A stretch of DNA of 33,397 nucleotides. It comes from Candidatus Flavonifractor intestinigallinarum (GTDB lineage Bacteria > Bacillota > Clostridia > Oscillospirales > Oscillospiraceae). The stretch's first letter is position 1, and the number at the start of each line of letters is the position of its first letter. Positions 7,402-15,250 of the stretch are shown one piece after another. The stretch is taken from assembly GCA_019119165.1 (NCBI GenBank), contig DWXO01000018.1, positions 1 to 33,397 on the forward strand, read 5' to 3'. Position numbers and translations under genes: made by a program. The notes below the pieces were generated by a model. It was not told the DNA's origin. It saw nothing but the letters and a program-made list of their open reading frames with translations, and did not search any database.

Positions 7402-8732
7402 ACCGATATCGTGATTATATGGACCGCATTGCCGCCCCGGCATCCCTGGCGGACAAGGTGCTGGAGGGAAAGCGGTCCCGGCGGACCCGTCCCGCACTGG
7501 CGGCGGGGGTTCTGGCGGCCTGCTGTCTGGTGGCGGCGGTGGGGGGCTGGCAGCTGTGGCAGGGACGGGCCCTGACGGAGCCAGACCCCACGGCGGGGGT
7601 GGCGGCCACGCCTCAGATGAGCCAGCAGGCGGCCCAGGGGGGAGATCATACCCTGGTGGTGGAGGACGCCTTTGGAGGACAGCCTCACAGCTTCCCCAAT
7701 GTGCCCGGCTATGATTACCCCGACTGTACCGGCTCAGACGCTATGGTGGGGGATTACGCCTACCCCGAGGGCTGGTTTATGGAGCGGCTCACCGCCCAGG
7801 AGATCATTACCGTTCTGGGAGGTACCGATCAGGTGCCCTGGACGTTGGACTGGACCGGCTTCGGCCTGGACAGCACGGTGATCTACGACGGGGAGGGGAA
7901 TCCCTGGCGAATCGACATCGTGGGTCAGCGTGGGGAGGATACCCTGCGCCTGGAGCTGTGGCCCGGCCGGGAGCCCCTGATTGATCTGATCTATGCCGAT
8001 GCCGCTGTCCAGGATGTGGATGGGGTAGAGGTTACCACCTACTCCCTCTACTACGATCAGGACGGAGACGATACCAAGGAATACACCTATCATGCGGATT
8101 ATTTTGACGGCGCCATGGGGGTGAACTTTACCTGTACCAGCAAGGACCAGGGGGCCGCCGCCTGGCTGGCCAGTCTGGTGGTGGGCCACAAGGGGTTTAC
8201 CGCCGAAGGCCTGACCGCTCCTGAGGGCGAGGCCCATATAGACCTGGGCACCGGCCGAGTCTACGGCAGCGGGGAACTGACCCTGGCCCAGGCCTACCAG
8301 CAGGAGCTGGCGCCCTATTTGCCCGACCCGGAGGCCCTGCCGGAGAACTTTGCCTTTGAGAGCGCCCACTGGCATTTTGACGAGGTGGAGGACAGCCTGA
8401 GCGTTCTCTGGTGCCGGGGCGATGACTATATCAGCGTCTCTGTGGGCCGCTTTCCCGATGACACTTCTCTGCTGGCCCCCGATTTCCAGCCCGATGAGGT
8501 AGTCACCCCTCAGGCCCTGGAGTGGATCGGTTACTATGCAGACGACGACCAGGGGGATACCCCGGGCTGGCGGTACAGACCCTTCACCGTCCACTATACC
8601 GAGGCCGATGGAGTGACGGTGGCCGTCACCTATACCATCAAGGGACTTACCCCGGAGGAGGCTGCCGCCCTGGTGAACAGCTGCCCGGCCGGCCAATCCC
8701 GTGTCCACCCCATTACTGGAGCTGTTGATTGA
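7398..8732 (+). CDS. membrane anti-sigma-like protein, large extracytoplasmic region
   Basis: The 444-residue product has a short cytoplasmic N-terminus (residues 1-32) with an APASLADKVLEG segment like that of Firmicute anti-sigma proteins, one membrane helix (about 33-54) and a roughly 390-residue acidic outer region. No zinc-binding HxxxCxxC is present. The outer part contains LPDPEALPENFAFESAHW-type sequence reminiscent of DUF4367-like sensor domains, but I cannot name the domain firmly. Overlap with the sigma gene (ATGA) implies stoichiometric synthesis. By family logic the N-terminus sequesters the sigma factor while the outer domain senses an envelope signal; both are inference. Confidence 0.75.
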   Translation: MNRYRDYMDRIAAPASLADKVLEGKRSRRTRPALAAGVLAACCLVAAVGGWQLWQGRALTEPDPTAGVAATPQMSQQAAQGGDHTLVVEDAFGGQPHSFPNVPGYDYPDCTGSDAMVGDYAYPEGWFMERLTAQEIITVLGGTDQVPWTLDWTGFGLDSTVIYDGEGNPWRIDIVGQRGEDTLRLELWPGREPLIDLIYADAAVQDVDGVEVTTYSLYYDQDGDDTKEYTYHADYFDGAMGVNFTCTSKDQGAAAWLASLVVGHKGFTAEGLTAPEGEAHIDLGTGRVYGSGELTLAQAYQQELAPYLPDPEALPENFAFESAHWHFDEVEDSLSVLWCRGDDYISVSVGRFPDDTSLLAPDFQPDEVVTPQALEWIGYYADDDQGDTPGWRYRPFTVHYTEADGVTVAVTYTIKGLTPEEAAALVNSCPAGQSRVHPITGAVD

Positions 8733-8770
8733 AATAAAAGCGCGGAACCATCTGGTTCCGCGCTTTTATT
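8733..8770. terminator. bidirectional terminator between the anti-sigma gene and the ABC exporter operon
   Basis: Eighteen-base arms (8733-8750 and 8753-8770) with A-rich and T-rich ends on both sides serve the convergent genes on either flank. Confidence 0.9.
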
Positions 8771-8778
8771 GTATGGAT

Positions 8779-10305
8779 TTAGGGCAGGATCACTTCGTCC
8801 TCCTCCGTGACCCCGGACAGGATCTCCACATATTCGCTGCCCCAGAGGCCGGTCTCCACGGTGACCGTCTCGGCCTTGCCGTTTCGCAGCACCTGGACGG
8901 TGTCTCCATCCACTGCCTTGGCAGGCACACGGAGGCAATTTTCCTTCCCCTCGGTGAGGATGGATACCGATACATTCATACCGTCCCGCAGGCCGTCGGT
9001 GTCGTCCAGGGCGATCTCCACAGTGTAGTCGGTGACGCCGCCGGAGGTAACGCCGGTATCCTCCACCCGCCGCACCGAGCCGGTGTAGGTGCGCTCCTCC
9101 CCGGTGTCGGTGGTGAAGGTGATGGATACGCTCTGGCCGGTACCTACCCGGTCGATGTACTGCTCGTCGATGCTGGCGTGGACACACAGGGCGTCGGGCT
9201 GGGCCAGCACCGCCATGGGGCTGCCGGCGGAGGCCAGATCCCCCTGCTTGGAGGTGCGGGAGAGGATCACCCCGTCCACCGGGGCGGTGATGGTGTAGTC
9301 CGCCCGCTGGTCGGTGAGCTGGTCCAGGCTGGCCTGGGCAGAATTGACCTGGACCTGGGCGGCGTCCACCTGGAGCTGGGCGTTATTGACCTGGAGCCGG
9401 GCGTTGTCCACCGCGTTGGTCAGGCTGTCGTTTTTCAGGGTGAGCACCGTCTGGCCGCTGGTCACCGTCTCCCCCTCCTGAATGGAGAGGGCGACCACCT
9501 GCCCCGACTGACCGGCGTAGATGGACTGTTCGGTGGTGTAGGAGATGGCGCCCGCCTCCATGCACATCACCCCGTTCACCGACGCCATGGCGGTGGAGCC
9601 GCTGGCCAGGGTGCCGGGATTGCGGAAGGAGAACTCCACGTTGACGCCGGTACGGCTGCCGCTGAGGGCTATCGGCGTGTCATACACCCGCACCACCGTG
9701 CCGGTGAGGGTGTCCGCCTTGCCGGGGAAGGAAATCACAGCGGAAGCCCCCGGCGTCAGAGCCTTGGCATCTTCCAGGGCGAAGGGGACGGTGAGTTTCA
9801 GATTCACGCTGTCCACCACCTGGGCTACCGGGGTGCCGGAGGAGATAAAGTCCCCCACATGGACGTTGACCGCTGTTACCGAGCCGGAGGCGTGGGAGAC
9901 CACCGTCAGGTCCGTGCAGGCGGCCTGGGCCTGGGACAGGCTGACCTTGGCCTGGGCCAGGGAGGCCAACGTCTGCTCCAGAGCCACCTGGGCGCTGTCC
10001 ACCGACAGCTGGGCCTGGACGATCTGGTCCTCCAGGGCGTCGGAGTCGATGGTGTACAGGGTCTGGCCCGCCGTCACATTGTCCCCCTCCTGAAAGGTAC
10101 ACTCCGTTACGGTGCCGCTGACCGTGGGGACGATGGTGTAGTTGTCGGCGTAGGTCACGGTACCGGTGTCCTCCACCCGGTACTCCACCGGACCGGTATC
10201 GGGCTGGACCGTGCGGTAGCCCTCCTGGTCGGAGCCGGAGCAGCCGCTGAGCACAAGCAGTCCCAGGGCCAGAGCCGCGCCTCGCCGCCAGTATCCAACT
10301 TTCAT
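8779..10305 (-). CDS. HlyD/RND-type lipoprotein adaptor subunit of an ABC exporter, duplicated core
   Basis: Predicted lipoprotein: signal peptide with lipobox LVLSGC, lipidated at Cys22. The mature 487 residues contain two successive half-lipoyl / coiled-coil / half-lipoyl / beta-barrel modules (about 58-205 and 262-412). The coiled coils lie near 88-132 and 293-337, and a C-terminal membrane-proximal domain ends near 505. Most single adaptors are near 350-400 residues. In Firmicutes such proteins (YknX-like) partner MacB-type ABC transporters, which fits the two genes upstream. I start it at ATG 10305, 16 bases past the permease stop with GGGGGTG upstream, because this places the lipobox correctly. 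Substrate unknown. Confidence 0.87.
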   Translation of the reverse strand: MKVGYWRRGAALALGLLVLSGCSGSDQEGYRTVQPDTGPVEYRVEDTGTVTYADNYTIVPTVSGTVTECTFQEGDNVTAGQTLYTIDSDALEDQIVQAQLSVDSAQVALEQTLASLAQAKVSLSQAQAACTDLTVVSHASGSVTAVNVHVGDFISSGTPVAQVVDSVNLKLTVPFALEDAKALTPGASAVISFPGKADTLTGTVVRVYDTPIALSGSRTGVNVEFSFRNPGTLASGSTAMASVNGVMCMEAGAISYTTEQSIYAGQSGQVVALSIQEGETVTSGQTVLTLKNDSLTNAVDNARLQVNNAQLQVDAAQVQVNSAQASLDQLTDQRADYTITAPVDGVILSRTSKQGDLASAGSPMAVLAQPDALCVHASIDEQYIDRVGTGQSVSITFTTDTGEERTYTGSVRRVEDTGVTSGGVTDYTVEIALDDTDGLRDGMNVSVSILTEGKENCLRVPAKAVDGDTVQVLRNGKAETVTVETGLWGSEYVEILSGVTEEDEVILP

Positions 10306-10321
10306 CACAAACACCCCCGTG

Positions 10322-12631
10322 CTATTCCACGCTCTTGAGCGCACCCAGCATATCGATCTCCCGCATTTTCCGCCCGATGATCACATTGACGCCCAGCGCA
10401 AAGATCATGGTGACCGCGCAGGACAGGCCGATGGCCGTGGGGGTGATGATCACCTCCAGAGGCATGGCGGTGATGGAGAGGATGAGGAACCGGTCCAGGG
10501 CAATGCCCAGCGGGATGCCGCACAGGATACCGGCTCCGGCGAAGATCAGGTTTTCGCTCAACTGCAATTTTTTGATCTCATTTTCGTAAAAGCCCAGGAC
10601 CATCAGGGTGGCCAGGCTGCGGATCTGCTCATAGAAACTCATGATGCCCAGGTTGTAAATGACGATGCAGGCCAGCCCGCCTCCAAAGAGGATGAGGATG
10701 TACACTACCATGGAGGTGTTGGTCATCTTCTCCACCGCGGCGGCGGTCACCGCCTCCCGGCGCTGCCAGCCGTCCACAAAGTCGTACCGGTCCAGCTCCC
10801 CCTCCAGGGCTTCGGCGTCCCCGGTGGTGAGGTAGGCGGCGGTGGGGGTGTAGGACTTGCCCAGCTCCCGCCACAGGCTGCGGCTGATGTAAGCCCCGCT
10901 GATGCAGCGATTGACCTCTGCCACTCTTAACGTGTAGTAATGACTATCTCCGGTAAAACGGAGGGTAATGACATCTCCCTCCTCCACCCCCAGATCGTCG
11001 GCCAGCAGCTGCTCCAGCACCACCCCGTCCTCGGGCAGGGTGAGGGACCCGGTGGCATAGGGATCGTACAGGTGGAGGGAGACGGTGTCCTCGGTGACCG
11101 TCAGGGTAGAGGTGGTCCGCTGGGTATCGGTGTACATCCAGCAGGCGGTGGTCATCTCCAGCTCCGCCTCTGTCACGCCGGGGGTCCGGGTGAGGCGGCT
11201 GTACTGGGCCTCGGTGACCGCGCTGTTGAGACTGACCATCACGTCATATTTGTTCTGGTTTTTGGCCAGCGCGTCGGAGTAGGCATCCATGGAGTCCTTG
11301 ATGGCGAAGGCCATGAATACCAGGGCCATGCAGAAGGCGATGCCCACCACGCAGGTGAGCATCCGTACCTTGTTGCGGAAGGTGTTGCGGATGATATATT
11401 TGGTGTTGAAGCCCAACCGCCGCCACAGCGGGCCGATCCGCTCCAGCAGGACGGTCTTGGCGTTCTTGGGGGGCTTGGGTCGCATACACTGGGCGGGACT
11501 CTCCTTCAGCAGAGAGCGGGCCACCAGCCAGGCGCTGCCCAGGCAGCACAGGGCGGTGAGCCCCGCCGCCTGCCCCCAGGCGGAGAAATCGTGATAGATG
11601 GTGTAGGGGGGCAGGTCGCAGCCGGTGGCGATGGTCCACACGATGAGCTGGGAGATATACTTGCCCAGCAGCGCGCCGATGGGAAAGCCTACGATCACCA
11701 CCAGCAGGGCGTGGAGCAGGTAGTAGATGAGAATGGTGTGATCTTGGTAGCCCAGGGCCTTGAAGGTGCCGATGTCCATGCGGGCGTTTTCAATGAGCCG
11801 GTTCATGGTGCTTACCATCATCAGTACCGCGCACAGGAAGAACAGGGTGGGGAAGAAGGTGAGAATGGGCACCAGATTGTTTTTGCCCTCCATGAGGGAG
11901 TAGGCGGGCTGGTTGTCCTTCAGGGCCAGAACATTGACCACCTTGTTGCCCAGCACGTCGTCAATGGCCTCCCGGATGGCGGAGGCGGGGACGCCGTCGG
12001 CGGTGGTGATGCAGATCTGGGTATATTGGTTGTCCCCCATCACCCCGCTGAGGACCTCCTCGTTTACATAGGCGAAGCCGAACCGGGACAAGTCGGGGGA
12101 GGGATTGGTGGCGTTGATGTTGTAGAGACACTCCGGGTCCTTGCCCACGCCGCAGATTTGGAGCCGCAGGTGGACACCCAGGCCGGTGAGGGTGAGCTCG
12201 TACCAGTCCCCTACCTCCAGATCATGGGCGGCGGCGTACTGGTCGCTGAGGAAGATCTCCCGGCTGTTTTGGGGCAGGGTCCCCTCCACAATGTAGGGGG
12301 TGTTGATGGAGAAGTCGGCCACGCCATAGAGGGTAAGGGTCAGGTCGCTGTCATGCCGGTCCTCGGCGTCCAGCACCACCCGGGGCTGCACGCCGGTAAT
12401 CCCCTCCACGCCGGACAGGGCCCGGCAGTCCCCCTGATCCAGGCCAGCGCCGGAGATCCAGTAGTCGGCCACGTTCTGGGCGTCGTAGTAGTCGCTCATC
12501 AGCCGGTCCACGTTGTAGATGATGCCGCTGAGGCCGGTGTACACCACCACGGCGATCATGGTGATGATGCTCACCGAGATCAGCCGGGAGGCGGTGCGCC
12601 GCAGGTCGCGGAAAAAGTTCTTCCAGATCAT
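10322..12631 (-). CDS. FtsX/MacB-type ABC transporter permease, two-lobed
   Basis: A 769-residue permease with two FtsX-like units. It has an N-terminal helix (about 17-38), a large outer MacB-type domain (about 40-250) and three helices (about 254-276, 297-321, 352-373). A second unit follows, with a helix near 424-446, another outer domain and C-terminal helices near 642-661, 693-712 and 731-752. The segment DIGTFKALGYQ after the second helix is the usual coupling region. The ATG at 12631 begins two bases past the ATPase stop with TGGAGTGG upstream. It would form the transmembrane part of a mechanotransmission-type exporter rather than a classic channel. Cargo is not evident. Confidence 0.9.
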   Translation of the reverse strand: MIWKNFFRDLRRTASRLISVSIITMIAVVVYTGLSGIIYNVDRLMSDYYDAQNVADYWISGAGLDQGDCRALSGVEGITGVQPRVVLDAEDRHDSDLTLTLYGVADFSINTPYIVEGTLPQNSREIFLSDQYAAAHDLEVGDWYELTLTGLGVHLRLQICGVGKDPECLYNINATNPSPDLSRFGFAYVNEEVLSGVMGDNQYTQICITTADGVPASAIREAIDDVLGNKVVNVLALKDNQPAYSLMEGKNNLVPILTFFPTLFFLCAVLMMVSTMNRLIENARMDIGTFKALGYQDHTILIYYLLHALLVVIVGFPIGALLGKYISQLIVWTIATGCDLPPYTIYHDFSAWGQAAGLTALCCLGSAWLVARSLLKESPAQCMRPKPPKNAKTVLLERIGPLWRRLGFNTKYIIRNTFRNKVRMLTCVVGIAFCMALVFMAFAIKDSMDAYSDALAKNQNKYDVMVSLNSAVTEAQYSRLTRTPGVTEAELEMTTACWMYTDTQRTTSTLTVTEDTVSLHLYDPYATGSLTLPEDGVVLEQLLADDLGVEEGDVITLRFTGDSHYYTLRVAEVNRCISGAYISRSLWRELGKSYTPTAAYLTTGDAEALEGELDRYDFVDGWQRREAVTAAAVEKMTNTSMVVYILILFGGGLACIVIYNLGIMSFYEQIRSLATLMVLGFYENEIKKLQLSENLIFAGAGILCGIPLGIALDRFLILSITAMPLEVIITPTAIGLSCAVTMIFALGVNVIIGRKMREIDMLGALKSVE

Positions 12632-12632
12632 G

Positions 12633-13334
12633 CTACCACTCCAGTTCCTGTACGGGCACCGGGTTGGGATTTTCCTCAAAGGATTCGATCTTGCCGCTCT
12701 TCATACGGATGAGCACGTCGGCGGTGGGGGCCAAAGCCCCGTTGTGGGTGACCACCACCACCGTCTTTTTGCTCTGCTTGCAGAGGTCGTACAGCAGGGC
12801 CAAAATGGATTTGCCGGTCACATAGTCCAGGGCGCCGGTGGGCTCGTCGCACAGCAGCACGTCGGGATTTTTGGCCAAAGCCCGGGCGATGGCTCCCCGC
12901 TGCTGCTCGCCGCCGGAGCACTGGGCGGGGAAATTCCGCCGCCGCTCATCCAGACCCACCATCCGCAGCACCTCCCGGGTGTCCAGGGGATTGGGGCAGA
13001 TCTGGCTGGCCAGCTCCACATTTTCCTCCACCGTCAGGTTGGGCATCAGGTTGTAAAACTGGAACACAAAGCCGATGCTCTCCCGGCGGTACTGGGTGAG
13101 CTGGCGCTTGTTGAAGCCGGAGATCTCCTTGTCGTTGACAAAGACCTTGCCGCCGGTGGGGGAGTCCATGCCCCCCAGAATGTTGAGCACGGTGGATTTA
13201 CCGGCGCCGCTGGCCCCCAGAATGATGGTGTATTTGCCCTCGGGAATGGTGAAGCTGATGTCGTCCACCGCTTTGATCACCGTTTTGCCCATACTGTACT
13301 CCCGGGACACGTGCTCCAGCCGGACGCCTGACAT
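12633..13334 (-). CDS. ABC transporter ATP-binding protein, MacB/LolD family
   Basis: A 233-residue nucleotide-binding subunit. Walker A GASGAGKS is at residues 40-47, Q-loop Gln92, the signature CSGGEQQR begins at Cys139 (consensus is LSGGQ), Walker B VLLCDEP ends at Asp163/Glu164, and the switch His is His197. The [17 protein letters not shown] segment is typical of MacB/LolD-type ATPases. It powers the permease encoded immediately downstream and is the first gene of a three-gene operon (ATPase, permease, adaptor). It has a GGGAGG ribosome site and a strong promoter about 80 bases upstream. Export of a peptide, lipid or drug cannot be distinguished. Confidence 0.95.
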   Translation of the reverse strand: MSGVRLEHVSREYSMGKTVIKAVDDISFTIPEGKYTIILGASGAGKSTVLNILGGMDSPTGGKVFVNDKEISGFNKRQLTQYRRESIGFVFQFYNLMPNLTVEENVELASQICPNPLDTREVLRMVGLDERRRNFPAQCSGGEQQRGAIARALAKNPDVLLCDEPTGALDYVTGKSILALLYDLCKQSKKTVVVVTHNGALAPTADVLIRMKSGKIESFEENPNPVPVQELEW

Positions 13335-13414
13335 AGGGACGACACCTCCCTGAAATTGGTTAAAACTTACGGATATCGGTGGAATAAGAGAAATTATTTG
13401 TGTGATTATGTCAT

Positions 13415-13443
13415 ATTATAGCACGGCATACCGGCTTTCTCAA
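13415..13443 (-). promoter_or_regulatory. sigma-A promoter for the ABC exporter operon
   Basis: Minus-strand TTGAGA (13443-13438), a 17-base spacer and TATAAT (13420-13415). A near-consensus match placed about 80 bases ahead of the ATPase start. Confidence 0.72.
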
Positions 13444-13463
13444 TCCCTGGGGGAGGGGCTGTA

Positions 13464-13502
13464 TAAAAAATGATCTGCGATTCCCGAAGGAATCGCAGAT
13501 CA
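13464..13502 (-). terminator. intrinsic terminator of the M18 aminopeptidase gene
   Basis: A long stem built on ATGATCTGCGATTCC with a short loop, followed on the minus strand by six T. It begins four bases past the stop codon. Confidence 0.93.
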
Positions 13503-13506
13503 TGGT

Positions 13507-14808
13507 TCACGGGAAGAGATACACGCCGTCGGCGGCGGGGGCAAAGCCGGCCTGGAAGAAGGCGGCGCAGGCTTTGGCCATATAGGCCGGGTCCTGGCTG
13601 CCGGCGGTCTCCACAGCAGCGTGCATGGCCAGCTGGGCCATGCCGATGTCCACCATGGGGATGCTGACGGCCTGACTGAGCAGATTGCCCAGGGTGGAGC
13701 CGCCAGGCTCGTCGGCCCGGTTGGCAAAGATCTGCACCGGCACCCCGGCCTGCAGGCAAACCGCCTTGAACAGCCCGGCGGTGAGGCCGGTGGTGGTGTA
13801 CTTCTGGTTGGCGGACAGCTTGATGACCACGCCGCCGTTGGGGTAGACCTTATTGGCGGGGTCGGCCTTTTCCGTAAAGTTGGGGTGGACGGCGTGGCCG
13901 TTGTCGGCGCTGAGGAGCATACTGCCGGTCAGAGCCTGCCGCACCTGCTGGTCGTCCAGGTTCAGCACATGGGCAATGCGGGAGAGCACATCGGGCAGGA
14001 AGGAGCTGAGAGCCCCCTGCCGGGTGCCGCTGCCCACCTCCTCGTTGTCAAAAAGGCAGTAGGTCTGTCCCAGCTTGTCCTGGGGAGCGGCGGTGAGCAG
14101 GCCCTCCAGGGTGGCGTAGGCGCAGCCCAGATCGTCAATGCGGGGGGCCTGGAACAGCTCCCCGGCGGGACCCAGCACCACCGGCTGCTGCCGGGGGCAG
14201 AGGGTTAGATCGGCGGACAGAATGTCCTCGGGGGCCACCTCCAGCTCACCGGCTACCAGCTGGGTGAGGGAGGGAGAGCCAGCCAGACCATACAGGGGCT
14301 GCATATCCTTCTGGGCGTTGTAGTCGTGGCCCCGGTTCACGTCCCGCTGCTGGTGGATGGCCAGGCTGGGAATGGCAAGCAGGTCCCGGTCCAGGTAGAC
14401 CAGACGGCTCTCAATGCCCCGGGCGGTTTTGACGATAGCCCGGCCTGCCACCGTAAGGGGCCGGTCCAGCCAGGAGGCGCAGTTCATGCCGCCGTAGCCC
14501 TCGGCGGACAGGCGCAGATAGCGCTTATCCCCCTCCAGAACGTCGCCTTTGATATAAAAGGTGGGGGAGTCGCTGTGAGCGGCGGTCATCCGCCAGCCGG
14601 TGAGGGCGGTTTTGGGCAGCCGGAAGGCGATGAGGCTGCTCTGGTTGCGGGTGGTGTAATAGCCCTTGCCCCACTCCAGGGCCCAGGGGGCGCACTCCTC
14701 CAGCCGGGCAAAGCCCGCCTGATCCAGCAGGGAAGCGGCGGCGGCAACGGCGTGGTAGGGGCTGGGGCTGCGGGAGATGAAGTCCATCAGTTGATGCAGG
14801 GTGTCCAT
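13507..14808 (-). CDS. apeB: M18-family metallo-aminopeptidase
   Basis: A cytoplasmic di-zinc aminopeptidase of family M18, which removes N-terminal, often acidic or aliphatic, residues from peptides. The 433 residues match the usual size of about 430. Metal and catalytic motifs are in order: AHSDSP (His78), RIDDLG (Asp225/Asp226), DNEEVGS (Glu256/Glu257), ADNGHAVHP (Asp302) and the C-terminal DIGMAQLAMHAAVE with His396. The ATG has CAGGAGG upstream. It forms a monocistronic unit bounded by its own promoter and terminator. Some M18 members self-compartmentalise as dodecamers; that is not readable here. Confidence 0.95.
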   Translation of the reverse strand: MDTLHQLMDFISRSPSPYHAVAAAASLLDQAGFARLEECAPWALEWGKGYYTTRNQSSLIAFRLPKTALTGWRMTAAHSDSPTFYIKGDVLEGDKRYLRLSAEGYGGMNCASWLDRPLTVAGRAIVKTARGIESRLVYLDRDLLAIPSLAIHQQRDVNRGHDYNAQKDMQPLYGLAGSPSLTQLVAGELEVAPEDILSADLTLCPRQQPVVLGPAGELFQAPRIDDLGCAYATLEGLLTAAPQDKLGQTYCLFDNEEVGSGTRQGALSSFLPDVLSRIAHVLNLDDQQVRQALTGSMLLSADNGHAVHPNFTEKADPANKVYPNGGVVIKLSANQKYTTTGLTAGLFKAVCLQAGVPVQIFANRADEPGGSTLGNLLSQAVSIPMVDIGMAQLAMHAAVETAGSQDPAYMAKACAAFFQAGFAPAADGVYLFP

Positions 14809-14908
14809 AGTCGATAACCTCCTGGGTGGAAAATTTCAAGGTAAGAGAAAAAAGCCGCGAACGCTCCAACGTCCACGGGCGCATTTTATCTATATTTTTG
14901 TTCAATCC

Positions 14909-14937
14909 ATTATATCGCGAAGTGTAGGGAGAATCAA
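14909..14937 (-). promoter_or_regulatory. sigma-A promoter for the M18 gene
   Basis: Minus-strand TTGATT (14937-14932), a 17-base spacer and TATAAT (14914-14909), about 100 bases before the ATG. Confidence 0.7.
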
Positions 14938-15024
14938 CCGATTGTTTCCTATTTGGACTTACGGCCATTGCGCCCGGCGGCCAAAGTGATTGCCGGGCAA
15001 AAGCCACGACAGATCAGTGATTTG

Positions 15025-15078
15025 CAAAAAAGAAGAGGGTTGTTTTTCAAATTGATAGCTTGAAAAACAACCCTCTTC
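15025..15078 (-). terminator. intrinsic terminator downstream of the chemoreceptor and CheW remnant
   Basis: Nineteen-base perfect arms (15032-15050 and 15060-15078) with a nine-base loop and a six-T tail on the minus strand. Confidence 0.93.
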
Positions 15079-15088
15079 ATTATTCAGT

Positions 15089-15250
15089 TCACGCAAGCTG
15101 GGGACTTTCGGCGGCGGCATCCAGAATCTGCTCCAGATCTCCGGCTACAAACAGGTAATCCGCGTCTATCAACAGAATCACCGTATCGCGTTTTGCAATT
15201 GCGCACAAATAGCGTTCTTTCCGCCTGTCCACAACACAAAGTGGCTCGGT
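15089..15250 (-). pseudogene. decayed CheW-like C-terminal remnant
   Basis: Immediately after the chemoreceptor TAA, and in the same frame, 53 codons run to a TGA. Their translation contains CAIAKRDTVILLIDADYLF, which resembles the last beta strands and terminal helix start of CheW (the GIAxLxDRLLxLLDxxKLL pattern). There is no credible start codon or ribosome site and the first two-thirds of a CheW are missing. The simplest reading is the 3' end of a former cheW gene whose 5' part was deleted. Similarity was judged by eye. A tail read through the chemoreceptor stop is a less likely alternative. Confidence 0.55.

Larger units (their letters stand above)
14809..15250. other. 442-base region between the chemoreceptor and M18 genes
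   Basis: Reading the minus strand, it contains a 53-codon CheW-like remnant directly after the chemoreceptor stop (15250-15089), a strong terminator (15025-15078), and then the M18 promoter and leader. No intact gene was found. Confidence 0.7.

Noticed and set aside
8701-10338. A 545-codon plus-strand frame opposite the adaptor
   Set aside because: Shadow of the adaptor gene; it starts inside the anti-sigma gene and crosses the terminator at 8733-8770.
10940-12712. A 590-codon plus-strand frame opposite the ABC permease
   Set aside because: Shadow of the permease; biased composition, no domain, and no start signal.
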